DNA of 64,000 nucleotides, taken from Topomyia yanbarensis (Eukaryota > Arthropoda > Insecta > Diptera > Culicidae). Position 1 is the first letter of the stretch; each line of letters starts with the position of its first letter. Under the pieces are notes generated by a model. The model was not told where the DNA came from. It did not search any database and saw only the letters and a list, made by a program, of their open reading frames with translations. The translations under genes were made by a program, and so were the position numbers. Below, in pieces: positions 34,289 to 46,789 of the stretch. The stretch spans positions 90,964,113 through 91,028,112 of the forward strand of contig NC_080672.1 in assembly GCF_030247195.1 (NCBI RefSeq). The letters run 5' to 3'.

Positions 34289-35526
34289 AATTTTTTCACA
34301 TAATTACTTTCACTTCACTCACCATTTTGATCTGTTTCCCCGTTGTATACAACCAAAAAGTCTTAAATAAGGAATTCAATCAATTCAATAGCCATAACTT
34401 TAGCTCTACTGATAATACTACCAATTGTGAATGCTCAAACAAAAGGTGATAGTCCCAGCTATCAAACTTACTTAATTTCGTGAACAAATTTTGTGTAAAC
34501 CAAAAGTTATATGTTTAAAGTTATGGTTCTCTACAGACATCATAAGCGGGAAGAGGGTTAAGGCTGCTGCAAATTTGAAAATCGTTTGTAGTTCAGATTA
34601 TGGTTCAGATTAATTTCGACAAAATAGTGCAGGAATTTATACATACCATTCAGTACAACGGGAGCTAGTAATGTTTAACTTCTAGAATTATTATAATGAT
34701 GGCCCACCTCATTCCCCCACAAAGGTGTTAGCTCAACGATTTATCTAGAAGGTAATTAATATAAATAAAAGTCATCTTGCTGACCGATATTTTGAAACAG
34801 GTCCCCCTAGAGAGTCCACATATTTGCCATAAAAATGTGTATGGTACCGAAAATACCGGTACTGGCTTTTGTTCAGTACAGGTATTACGGTACCTAAAAT
34901 GGGTCGGTATTCCCGGGATTTTCGGTACCGGTACCACAACCCTAGTTCAGGTGATGATATAGAAAATTGTGTTTCCGATTGGTTTGGTCCAATTGCATTC
35001 TCCTCAGCAATCAGTATAGAGTGCCGTCTGTTTACAGTACTTGCACGTAAGAATCTGCCATTTTTGTGTGCATAACGTGTTTCGTTTAATTGTAGTTCCG
35101 TTATGTTTGAATTGTACGGTTAAGTAGAAAGGAATAGGTATTTCGACCCGCACCCTTACAACACGAACCATGTTAGGAACACTAAAGAAGAGGATTCTTC
35201 CAGTATCAGGGGTAACGGATTCTATTTCTACGAATTATAATATGAATTGTAATTGGCTAAAGGGAGGCACTCGGTGATAGGTCATGTAGCCTTACCTCTA
35301 TATTGTTATTTTCCATATACACGGGAATCCTAATTTCAATGCAATCACTTTTAACGACTTGGTTTAGCTTGTTCTACGAATGCTTCTGTTTAGCTTAACA
35401 TGTTGAATGATAGTATTGCTGTATTCCGCTGATTATGATACTGCAGATAGGTGGAGAGAGAAAATCAGGATTTTGGAACTACCAGCTCCATCCCTAGGAA
35501 CTGAGTATGTGCACGGAAATAGATCC
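34289..35526. other. No recognised gene
   Basis: AT-rich. A segment at 34,840-34,945 repeats GGTACC/ACCGGTA motifs (GGTACCGAAAATACCGGTAC, TTTTCGGTACCGGTACC) and may be part of a dispersed repeat. Confidence 0.5.
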
Positions 35527-36890
35527 GTTCATAAATTCTTTAACAAAAGATCGCGATTTCGTGAACTGAACGATTTACGAAAATCGTGAACAAGTTCCTG
35601 AAATTGTGAATAATAAACCTCGGATTCATGAAACTATTTGTGATTCCAGAAAAAATAGCTCGCCCCGAATATATACATGGCCTTACAGTCGAATGTTTGG
35701 TTGAGTTAATGTTGTTGTTCTCTGGACATGTCCAGTTTTTGTTATGATTCTTGTTATGAATTTTAAAAATCCACATCAGCCAGTCACATAATGTTCGTGA
35801 TTTCAGAAGCTTATTCGCGTGATGTGATTTCAAGATCTTAGTCACGATTTTCGTAATTTCTATTCACGTTATTGTGATATTTTAGTTATGAGTAGAGTGA
35901 AGCATGTTCATGATTCCAGGATCTTAGTCGCGATTTTTGACAATTTGAACACACTTATTGTGATTTATGTTCATGATTTCAGGAGTTTTGTCAAGATTTT
36001 TGTAATTTCTATTCACGTTATCGTGATATTTTATTCTAGAGTTCGCTTTCGAATTTGACACGTAAAGTAATGTGACCCATGTGCATGATATAGGCAGTTT
36101 TATTCTGTGAAATAAATCATGAACACGATTTGTGGCAGTTTTCGTTTTCTGTCCAGACATCACACTGAATCTTATCAAATGAATAACGATGTTCGAGGTC
36201 CTAATGGTTTTCTCATATCTACTGCCCATGCGTATTACTGGTCACTAGCAGCTGGACATTTCACGAAAAAGTGCACAAAACAAAAATGATTCCACGAATA
36301 ATACTTCAATTCTGTGAAATAGTTCACGTGAACATTTCATTGCCATGTTGCATGAAATTGAAAATAATTAGAAATGCATTCTAAATATCACAAGCACTCC
36401 AAAAGGATCGTAAATCATGAGCTAGGAATCAAGAACTAGTTCAAGAATCCATTAATAATAGTTCATGATTTTGTGAACTATTTGACGAGCACGAATAGTC
36501 AGACGTGAACTAGGAATCATGAACCAGTTCATGAATACATGAATAACATTTTATGATTTCTTGAACTACATCACGATGACGAATGGTAAGTCGTAACTAT
36601 TATACTAGATATCATGAACCAGTTCACGAATACATAAAAAATATTCCATGATTTTGTGAATTATTTCACGAGCACGGATATTGGATCGTGAATAATATAT
36701 TAGGAATCATGAACCAGTTCACGAATACATGAATAATATTTGATGATTTTGTGAACTATTTCACGAGCAAGAATGGTAAGTCGTAGGTAGGTATTCTAGA
36801 ATTCATGAACTTGTTAAGAATACATGAATAATATTTTATAATTTGGTGATTTATTATCACACAGAATCGTAAAGATTTCTGCATGGAATA
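35527..36890 (+). repeat. CATGA/TTCACGA repeat B, copy 1
   Basis: Collinear with 53,811-56,106. Shared blocks include AACAAGTTCCTGAAATTGTGA, GCTCGCCCCGAATATATAC, GATGTTCGAGGTCCTAAT and ATCATGAACCAGTTCACGA. The 3' part is an internal tandem array (about 36,415-36,870) of units near 90 bp, each with GGAATCATGAACCAGTTCA, ATACATGAATAATATT and GATTTTGTGAACTATTTCAC. Many short self-complementary pieces (TTCACGAA, TCATGA) are present. No protein was found. Confidence 0.8.
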
Positions 36891-36979
36891 CGGTACAGTA
36901 TCTACCAAGCGATCGAGATTGGTTTAATCCAACAAAGAACCGTAAGTATAACAAACTACGCATTCTCCAAGTTGTCGCT

Positions 36980-37990
36980 CCATCCAGTCAGACAGCCATT
37001 CCTTGCGAGGAGGAATTCTCACAATGAGAGTTTTAAAAGGTGTGAGTGTAAGGTCACTAGTGTACAAGTGTATACTCATCCCAAGTAACCATTTGAGGCC
37101 ACAGTCTTGTGTGGCTAGTTGTACGATCTATTGGGTTACTGTTCCAGAGCCCAGTAACCTTAAGACGGTATGCACAAGAAAGTGCTTCTTGTTTCGGAAA
37201 CACATGTACAGTGGTTTGATGTTCAAAAGTGCCTCTAAAGCGACAGTAGGTGTTGTCGAGAATGCACCAGTCATCGCTATCAAGACAATTCTCTGAAGAT
37301 GGTTCAATCTTGATTGGATTGCCATGACGTCTCTCTTCTGCACCCCACAAGGCCTCCGTATTCCAATGTTGGACTAACAATTGTTGTGTAGATTTATTGA
37401 ATGTACTTGGGTTTGAGTCCGCAAGATTTGCCGAAAGTCTGTCTACATTGGCCGACGGCATGGCCAAGCTCTATTGATTCTGAAATCGATGTGAGCTGTC
37501 CAATTATGTTTTGGACAATAATTTTACAATCAAAGAACTGCAACGGACGAGCTCCGGTTGTAATCCTTGGTTACGTAAAAAGCACCATTGATGTTTTTTT
37601 TTTTTGATTAATTAGTAGTCCAACATGAAGACACAATAGCTCAACAACACATAAGACTTGTCGCATCAAATCAAAAAGAGTGTTAGTGCAAACACCGGTG
37701 ATCATTATATGATAATCATCGGCGAAACCATATGTGGGAAACTCAAGCTCACTAAGTTTTCATCGGAAACAAAGTTCCATAGAAGTGGTGACAGCACACC
37801 ACCTTGACGGAATCCACAGACACTGAGTTTCCTTATCTCTACTTGTCTTAACGATGAGCATAGATGTCGGTTGCTAAGCATTGCGTATATCAAGTGCATG
37901 ATGTATAGTGTATGACCTCACGATGCTTCCAAAATGGATTTGAAAGACACTTTGTCAATATCAAGAAAAACTCCTAAATTTAATTATCAT
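36980..37990 (-). pseudogene. LINE reverse transcriptase fragment, broken
   Basis: From about 37,990 downwards the minus strand reads FLDIDKVSFKSIL, IYAMLSNRHLCSSLRQVEIR and KLSVCGFRQGGVLSPLLWN (the GxPQGGxLSP block, Pro replaced by Arg). Next, in another frame, come YGFADDYHIMITGV (the catalytic FADD) and TNTLFDLMRQVLCVV. Later blocks include GLKPKYI, SRLNHLQRIVLIAMTGAFST and TPTVALEALLNIKPLYM, the thumb region typical of R1/I/LOA-type LINEs. Small deletions, frameshifts and an A-run near 37,597 break the frame. The endonuclease upstream and the C-terminal end are missing. Confidence 0.85.
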
Positions 37991-40364
37991 TTGAATCCCA
38001 CGACTTGCGAAGAAATTAACTTCCACTATGTCAGAAATTCGCGTAACACAGCAAGGGTAAGACTAACGACACTCCGTGCGCGACTGGCATATTTTAGTCC
38101 TGCCAGTTATTCAGTCCTCAGTACGGAGAAACACCTTTGGCCAGAACATGGCCAGCTTTATTTCAGATAGTAAAGTACAGCAATTTCAGTACCCAATTAA
38201 AATGTTTGCCTTTATTTTTTAGCAAAGGGAATCGTTCCATACCCGTGAAACGTAACTCGGCCAAGTGGAACCGAAGTGCAAAATGTGTGCAGAGACACAA
38301 CAACCAACATTCAAGCGAAAAAAGGCAATCGCCCCAAACCGTACCCATCAATTGATATTCGCAATTAAATTACCGCATACTGCACGCCAAAATGACTCCC
38401 CGAGCAGCCATCGCACCAAAAACAACATAATCAAGATTAATCGGATTTCGCCCTTCATTATTATCAAAACCAGTTTCGGTAGTCATCTCCTTGTCCGAAA
38501 CAAGGGAAGAGAACAAAGACAAAGTCAGCCAGCGAACAGGCAACAAAGTTGTTTGACTTAGCAGCCAGTTCCAACCATTGACCATGAAAGTTTTTCCGGT
38601 GGAGCAACGGCAATAGCAACAGCAGAAACGGAGAGAGGAAGGAAGAATAAACCCATTAGAACCCTGTGCAAGTGTGGGCCGGTTGGGCGCGAGAAAGCCA
38701 CCAACACCCGTGGCCGAACCCCCATTACACACGCATTTCGTAGCATACAATTTCCCGGAAGTGGGTGAGAAAGTCATAAATTTTCATACATCGAGATCAT
38801 AAATCATAGACACCGGCATTGTAACAGTGGCAGCGGTGGCTGTGGACTGGCGGCACCACCGGCACTGCGGAAATACAATGTTGTACTAACCGGAAGACGG
38901 AAGCCATGGAGACTATCATCATCATTATCATCATCACCATCATCGTTGTAGTCGTCCCCATCAATATCATCAGTTCGCAGAGGATCGCAAACAAGCTTTA
39001 CTATGTAGTGGGATGTCCTCCGTCACCGACGCAGTTTGCTAACAAGATTGCTTTGTGCGCGCGTAGTTATTAGAGTGCCTACTTGTGGATGCAGCGTGCG
39101 CTGTCAGGGACTATGACAAGGTGCGTTTATACTTATTTCCCCCTACAATGTGTCCTATTTCTACAGCAGATGGATGTGTTGCAAAAAAATAGTGCCAAAA
39201 TCGGAAGAAAAAAAAATTGCTATTTTCGTTTCCGTTGATGAATTTCCGTTTCCTGTTTTGATCCACGTCGTACAATTTTTTGCTTCTTGTACTCCTCGAA
39301 ACTTTGCTGCACGTTCGTTATTTCTAGAAGTCTTCTAATCCCTTCAGGGTATGTTTTTACCCCACCAAATATAAAAAGACAAATTCTTCACACCAAATCT
39401 GACACCGCTGCTGGTTGCTACTTGGGAAAAATATCTTCTCTAAGCATTCCTTTGTGCATTGTGAAAACTGTATGTGTGTGTGAGGCTGATTGTGCAAAAG
39501 TAAACTGCGGAAAAATTTTCTCAAACTGCACACTGCAAGACTGCAAAAGGGGAGAAGCAACTATTCTATTGTCCGCAAAAAGGAAGCCCAGACCACACCG
39601 GCATACGAACCCGGCGACGTGAAGCAGAAACCCGAAGTCAATGTTCTATTTTAAGTCGTTCCCTATGTGTAATCACTGACTGGCTAAGACTACTACCCCA
39701 TTGCGGACGTGCCGACCTAGTCTTCCGTATGGATACATACATGCATGGGGAATGCACATCGGAACTGTCACTGGCTGCCGGATATGGTGCTGGAAAACGG
39801 AGAGTGGAGCGATGTAGTCGAATAGGTTAACGGCTGATATCGGAGAAAATAAAACCGGCAGCGACAGTCAGTAGTGGTTTGTTTTATGGGGCCCTCGGTG
39901 GTTGTTAAGATTTTAAAGATAACACATTATAAAATATACTACCCTTCGGTGCCGCTGCTGCGAGTCCGGGGTGATTAGTCTGCGTCAGAGCGTTCCAAAG
40001 TGGGACGGCAAAATGGGTTGTGATAATTGTGGACTGTGGCAGTCCGGGCGAATTTGGGATCGAATTTTCAATTCATTCCACTGTAAAACTGATTTTTTTT
40101 TTGAAATGTACTTTTTGGATACTAGTTCTGTTCCCCTGGTATTAGTAGGTATTGGTCGCAGTCCTCTAGAAGATTGAAAAACGTATTATATTTTAATATT
40201 TATTCGGAAAGTATCTTTGCTCAAAAAGAAACAAGCTGGCGACTAGCAATACACAGTGATGCAGAATGTGAATTAGGCAGGAATTGTAAATCTTTACTAA
40301 AACTAAGCAACATAGCCTTATTATGTCTATTTTTGGGAAATTTTTCGTGCTGTGAAAACCCACT
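37991..40364. other. No supported gene; microsatellites
   Basis: An ATC/ATT microsatellite lies at about 38,912-38,950. The frames at 38,370-38,777 (minus) and 39,287-39,622 (plus) show no domain. The base composition is less AT-rich than around it, so single-copy host DNA is possible. Confidence 0.45.
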
Positions 40365-40740
40365 TTTGCTTTCTCCTGTAGAATTGTCATGCAATCACTC
40401 TGAAAACAGACTTTTTAACCTACGCCCGAAGGACCGAGATTCCTTTATCATTCGCCAAATTTGACAAATGTCTGTGTCTATATGTGTATGACTGTGTGTG
40501 CATCTGTATGTGCGAGTAAGACCAACAATCTCACATCGGTTACTCAGAGATGGTGGAACCGATTTTCACAAACTTAGTCTCAAATGTGAGGTATAGTAGT
40601 ATAGCAGGTATAGTTAGTGACTGCTTTCGAATTTCATTTAGACCCAAGTTCAAGTTCGGAGTTATGAGTTGAAGAGTGAAATTGAAATTCTCTGAACCAT
40701 TTTGCATTTCTTATTCAGAGAGGATATAGAATTAGGTTTT
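40365..40740 (+). repeat. Family A head fragment
   Basis: CTTTCTCCTGTAGAATTGTCATGCAATCACTCTGAAAAC begins the copy. It continues with CGAAGGACCGAGATTCC, GACAAATGTCTGTGTC, a TG-rich stretch, GGTTACTCAGAGATGG and AACTTAGTCTCAAATG. The same order is seen at 52,085-52,290. Confidence 0.75.
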
Positions 40741-40744
40741 GCCC

Positions 40745-41900
40745 ACGTAATTCATGTCGAATCTCATGTGGAATTTAAGGCATTATTTCACATGGAATTT
40801 TACGAAAAATTCATCGGAATGTGACATGAAATTTTAGGTGATATTGCATGTGATATCTAACGCGAAATTTCACATTAAGTTTCACCTGAAATTTCGCGTG
40901 TAATATCTCGTGATATCCCACGTGAAATTTCACATGAAAGTTCACGTAAAATCCTACATGAAATTTTACGTAAAAATCCACATAAAATTTCACGTAGGCG
41001 TTCAAATGGAATTTCGTGTGGAATTTTACGCAGCATTTTACGTAAAATTTCACGTAGAATTCCACGTGGTATATTACGTTAAATTGCACGCGGAATTGCA
41101 CATCGCGTTTTGCGCGGAGTTTAACGTGGAATTTTACGTGAAATTTCACGTGGGATTTCACGTTGAGTTTAACATGGAATTTCGAGTTGAATTTTACGTG
41201 GAATTTCGCGGTGAATTTCACCGTGTAATGAAACCTGGAGCTCCACGTGGATTTTCACGTGTAGTTTCACGTGAAATTTCTCGCTGAATTCGTTGTGCAA
41301 TTTGACAGTTTTATATGGAAATTCACGTTGAATTTCAAGCGGTATTTTGAGCGTAATTCCACGTGGAATTTCACGCAAATTTGAGATTTCCACGTGAAAT
41401 TCCAAACAAAAACTCGCGTGAAATTCCGCGTGAAAGTCCACTTGAAATATAACTTGAAATTTCACATGCAACTCCTCATAAAACTCCATGTGGAATTGCG
41501 CGCAAAATCCCACTTTGAATACCACGTAAAATTCCACGCAAAATCGTGAAATTGTGAAATTCCACATGAAATTCAATGTAAAATTTCACGCAGAATCCTG
41601 TTGACGTTCCACGCCAACTTCCATTTGGAATATTACGCCAAATTGCACATAAAATTTTATGCGAAATTCCGAGAGTAAATCAAAGCGAAATTTCACGCAA
41701 AAGCCCAGGAGAAGTTCTACGTAAAAACCCACGCGGGATTCTCCGAAAAATACTACTTGAAATGTGATTAATCCGAAAAGCTTTCGTGCAAGTTCATATG
41801 GAATTTTACGAGTAATTTCATGTGGAATTTCACGTATATATCCATACGTGATCCCATATGAAATTTCACTTAATGTATCGAGTGGTATTTCAAGGCTACC
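40745..41900. repeat. 12-bp satellite, block 1
   Basis: The unit is ACGTGGAATTTC or its complement GAAATTCCACGT, with many substitutions but few indels. It combines the palindromes AATT and CACGTG or ACGT. Because 12 is a multiple of 3, open frames run for 130 or more codons on both strands and read as KFHV-type repeats; these are artefacts. Units read mainly ACGTGGAATTTC from 40,800 to about 41,370, then mainly CACGTGAAATTCC to about 41,720. Confidence 0.9.
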
Positions 41901-42536
41901 CGGAAGCAGTGGCATTCCTTTCCTGTTTCATGAGTAAGTACACACAGGATAGGTTAAAAGTATGGAACATACACACCTCATGAGAGGCGACTTTGTGTGA
42001 GAGAACCGCGATCTCTTGCTCTTAAATTCTCTGTGGCGTATTCGGATAAAATTTATAGTAAATATTATTCACCAACGTGTGCTCACTGTTCCCAAGAGTG
42101 TACTATAGTGTATACACAGGCGGGTGCATTGATGTGTTGTGTGCTCTTTGGTTTGTATGTTTCAAGAAAGGCAGTGCGATTGAGAATAATGAAAATGAGA
42201 ATGAAAATCTACAAACATCGGAATTTTATATAGTTTTCAGCAATGGAAAAAATCAAACAGTTTCTGCATATTCTTGTAAGATAGGTCTGAAAGGTGTGTT
42301 TAATTTTTATAGCGTTAAATTGAAAACTTTTTTCATCATCTTATATACCTGACTTTGATATAACGTTTGTTACAACATAGTAACAATTGCTGCATTCAAA
42401 TTAACACTCCGGTAGTGTCTTTGATATTACCCACCCATCATTTTCTCTACCAAGAAAAATAACCCTTATCAGCGCCAAATATTGCTAAAATGTCCGAAGC
42501 GTTATGTCCGGTTATGTCACAAATATTACCGACCCA
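41901..42536. other. Non-satellite spacer
   Basis: About 640 bp without the 12-bp unit. It ends with two partial copies of the CCCACCCATC dispersed repeat (42,405-42,440 and 42,503-42,535). Confidence 0.7.
42405..42535 (+). repeat. 85-bp dispersed repeat, two partial copies
   Basis: CACTCCGGTAGTG...GATATTACCCACCCATC and GTCCGGTTATGTCACAAATATTACCGACCCATC match the 3' half of the repeat at 9917 and 10,319. The second copy abuts the satellite at 42,537. Confidence 0.7.
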
Positions 42537-44708
42537 TCATATTACGTGGAATTTCACGTTGAATTTCTCGAGGAATTTGACGTTGAATTTCTCGTAGATT
42601 TTTACGTGGAATGTGACATGTGATTTCACGTGAAAATTCACACAAAATAACACGTGTAAGTAAAGTTTTGCGTGGAATTTCACCTGAAATGTTTCGTGAT
42701 GTTCAACGTGGAATTCTCGTGAGATGTTCCGGTAATTATTATATAAAAATATTGTGTGGAATATCACGTTCGCGAAGAATTTTACGTTGAATTTCACTTG
42801 GGATTAAAAATGTAATTTCACGTAGAATGTTACGTTGAAGCTAACGTGAAATTTCACGTTATATTGCGTAGAACTTCATGCTCGCGAAATTTTTCATGAG
42901 GTTTCACGTGAAATTTCACTTGGGATTTCACGGAATTTCACGTACAATTTCACATGGTATTAAACGTACAATTTCACATGGTATTAAAGTGGTATTGCAC
43001 GCGAAATGTCAAGTGACATTTCAGGTGGAATTTCACGAGGAATCTCATGCGAGATTTTATTTGGAATTTAGGCTAGAATTTTTCGCGTTCTTTCACCCGT
43101 GAAAATCCACACGGATCTCCACGCTGAATTTAACGCGGGATTTCCAGTGAAATTCGTCGTAAAAGTCCACGTGCGGTTCCAAGCAAAACTCTACTTTGAA
43201 ATCCACGCAAAATTCGACATAAAATTCCACTTGAAATTCCGCTTGAAATATCACCTGAAATTCCTCCTCACATTTCAAAGATTTCACGCAAACTTTCACG
43301 CGAAATTCCGCAAGGAATTCAACGCAAAATTCCACGTTAATTTCATCTTGAAATTCCACCTGAAATTCCACCCTAAAGTGCACGGAAATTCTGCTTGAAA
43401 TTCCGCTAAAATTCGATGTGAAATTCCACTAGATATTCCAATTAAAATTCCACATAAAAATGCACGTGAAATTCCGTGTAAATTTCTACGTGAAAATCGA
43501 TGTGAGATTTCATGCAAAATTCCACGAGAAAATCAACGTCAGATTCCACTTGTAATAACACGAGAAGTTTCTCGCCAAATTTCACGTGAATTTCGCGTAA
43601 ATTCCACGTGAAATCTCAAGCGATATCTCATATGAATTCAACAGGCATATGAAAACACGCAAATTTCATATGAAATACATCGTGAAATTTCAAAAACTGT
43701 ATGTATAGAAGCTACCCGCAGAATTTTACGTGAAATTTTGCAAAGCATTTTAGGTGAAATTTCAAATTGAATTCCACGTGATATTTGCTTGGAATTTCGC
43801 TTGGAGTTTCAGTGGAATTCACGCTGAATTTCAAACGGATTTGCACGTGGTAGTTCACGTGGAATTTTACAAGAAATTTCGAATGAAATTTTGCGTAGAT
43901 CCCCACGTGGAATTTCAAGTGCTACTTCACGCTGGATTTCACACGGATTTGCACGTGTAATTTCGCGTGGTATCTAACGGAGAATTTCACGTGGATTTCG
44001 CGCGAAATCCAATAAGAAATTCCATATTCCATGCGAAACTCCACGTCATGTTCCACGCGATGTACCACGTAAAATTCCACGTGTAATCCCACTTGAAATC
44101 ACAAGTAAAATTCCATATGAAATCACGTGGGATTTTAAGTAGAATTTTACATGGAAATTCACGCGGAATATCACGTGGAATTTCACATTGCATTTCAAAC
44201 GAAATTTCACGCAAAATTTACCGTAGTGTTTCACGTGTAATATCAACTGCTATTCCACTTCGGATTTATGCAATGTTTCACACGAAAGTTCACGTGGAAT
44301 ACCACGTAGAATATTAGGTGGTATTTCACCTGGAATCCCGCGTGGAATTCCGTGTAGAATTTCACATAGAATTTCGTGTAAAATTTTACGGTAAATTTTT
44401 ACGTGGAATTTCACGTAGGATTTTACGTGATATTTGAAATGAAATTTCATGCGGAATTTTTCTCAAATTCGCGAGGAATTTGCGTGCAATTTCACATGGG
44501 ATCTCAAGTGTAATTTGACGTGGGATTCCACGTAGAATTTCACGCGGAATTGCTAATGAAATGTCACGTGGAATTTTACGTGGAATATCACGCGGAATTT
44601 CACATGCAATTTCACACTGAATTTCATGTGGTGTTTAAAGCGAAAGTTCCCATTTGATGTGGAATTTCACGTAGGATTGATCAAGGAATTTCACGTGGAA
44701 CATTATAC
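42537..44708. repeat. 12-bp satellite, block 2
   Basis: About 180 units. The strand on which the unit reads ACGTGGAATTTC changes several times: mostly plus to about 43,060, mostly minus to about 43,640, plus from about 43,740 to 43,990, minus to about 44,115, then plus to the end. Unit boundaries stay in 12-bp phase over long runs. Confidence 0.9.
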
Positions 44709-45764
44709 GTGTTTCTAGGTACTAGTTAACATAAATGGAAATCGCTGAAATGTCAGAAACAACTGGGAGAGCCGTTATTTTCATCAAGGGCAAAGTGTAC
44801 AATTGTTGTTCTTTGTTTGTCTTTATAGTGATCGACAATAGCACGTATCACTGTCCGCGCTAACAAAATTTACACAAGGAACTCTATATGTCAAGAATGG
44901 TATCAAGTACCGTGTCCAGTTATAGTTACCCTGCTGATGACCACTTGAAGGTCTAGAGGATTAGGAGTGTTTCCTAACATCGGTGAGGCCGTTTCATTTT
45001 TTCTGTATTCATTTTCCCACAATCATAGATCCATGTATGGAGCAAGAGCCGAAACATCAATAATAAGTTCATAGCCGATTTTTGATTTTTTTTATTGTCA
45101 ATTTATGATTCAAAGTTCTAACTTATTACTGTCAGAACCCCAGCTCGGCCGCATGAGAGAATTCTGGGTTAAATTTTGGAAGATGACGTTGGCATGATGC
45201 TTCGTGGTGTACTGTCTGGTTACGGAAAGAATATTCGGTATTTTCTCGTTTCATTAAATGCCACAAATTTTTTTAAAAAAATCGGTTCTCCGAGCTGTTT
45301 GTCTTTATGTTTAATTAATTAACCGGTTTCGTCCTTTTTCTCCTTCATTACTTCAGAGAGCGAGTAAAGGATCATTATCCAGGACAGGGCTAAATACCTC
45401 TGTATTATCCCAGGAACTTAAGAACAAAGAGTGACATTAACCCTCTTAGCCAATTCACTTCCAACGATTTATCGAACCACCATCAAATCGAAATGGTCGG
45501 TACGGTTGCCCCGTTTCATCCTTATTCAAGGTTTAAAATAATTCGTAGATTAAATTCTTCATTAAATGAATAATTTGATTGTCGTACAATTTTGAATGAT
45601 CTCCATTTTGTACGCTGCACGGTTGGGCTGGCCGCTTTAACGATTATCTAACATACCATATGTGCCACAACATTGATATTGACAAGTCAAATTGTAGGCG
45701 AACGCCTGCCATTTTCCACGATCCCTACATTGGCTGTGTATGTGTAAACTAAACTAGAATAGAA
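44709..45764. other. Non-satellite spacer
   Basis: Ordinary AT-rich sequence between satellite blocks; no gene or known element seen. Confidence 0.6.
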
Positions 45765-46420
45765 ATTTCATTATGAATTTTTACGTAGTATTCTACACGA
45801 AATTCCACATGGATTTTCACATGAAATTTCACGCAAAATTTCATGTGAAATTTCTCTGGAACTTTGCTAGTAGTTACATTAAATTTCACGTGAACTTTTA
45901 TGTCGTCACGTTGCACATATTTAACGTGGAATTTTACATGGGATTTCATATGAGAAATGTATGAAATTTTCACATAAAACTTCACATGAAATGTGACGTA
46001 ATATTTTACCTGGGATTTTCACGTAAAACATTGCGAAATATTTTTCGTTTGTGCGGTTTCTAGTCTGATTTCAGGCGGGATTTCACGTGCAATTTCACGT
46101 GGAATTTTATTTGGAATTTCATATGAAATTTTAAGTGTAATTCAACTGGAATTTCACGTGGAATGTTTGAGTGTATACCCAAATAGAATTTTACGTGTAA
46201 GCCGCTCACAATTTTACATGAAATTTCAAGCCAAATCCCATGTGAAATTTTACGTAAAGTTCTCCGCGATACTCCACGCCGAACCCCACGTGATATTCCA
46301 CGAAAAATAGTACGTGAGATGTAGTAATCCGCAGAGTTTTAAGTGGAATTTCACGAGTAATTTTATCAGAAATTTCGTATTGAAGTCCCATGTGACACTC
46401 CACGTAAAGTTTTACGCGAT
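45765..46420. repeat. 12-bp satellite, block 3
   Basis: The same 12-bp unit, more degenerate than block 2, with a non-repeat piece near 46,030-46,070. It is cut at 46,421 by a small TIR element. Confidence 0.85.
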
Positions 46421-46753
46421 ATCCCGAGCAAACGAAAAACCCATAGTACCCCCGTGATCATGGTCCAAATGCACCCCCATTGCATGGTGTTTTGATAGTG
46501 GTCGGTATGGGTTCAAACCATGAAAACACCATCACCATGGTCAGGAAGATCCCATTTAAAAACCATATTCTAATGTATTTATTGGTTTTTGCTTCCTTGA
46601 CCTGAGTTAAGGCATATGTCAACAGGTTATCGTAATATTGTTAATAAACAAATACAAATACTATTTCATGGTGTTTTTCTGGCTGTAAAATTTTGCGCGG
46701 ACCATTTTCAGAGTATGTTTATGGGTTGTATGGTGTTTGAATTTGCTCGGGAT
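46421..46753. mobile_element. 333-bp TIR element inside the satellite
   Basis: Perfect 12-bp inverted ends ATCCCGAGCAAA and TTTGCTCGGGAT, with a second matching block AACCCATA/TATGGGTT just inside. The interior repeats ATGGTGTTTT motifs on both strands. Satellite units resume about 40 bp after the right end. No coding capacity. Confidence 0.8.
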
Positions 46754-46789
46754 CCCAAATAAAACTCCATATCTAAATCAACGTCAAAT

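Noticed and set aside
38912..38950. Regulatory ATC-rich element
   Set aside because: Plain trinucleotide microsatellite.
40811..41221. Long KFHV-repeat protein gene
   Set aside because: The frame stays open only because the repeat unit is 12 bp and near-palindromic; similar frames exist on the opposite strand.
40745..44708. CRISPR-like array
   Set aside because: Units are contiguous 12-mers with no spacers, degenerate, and in an animal-type genome; this is a minisatellite.
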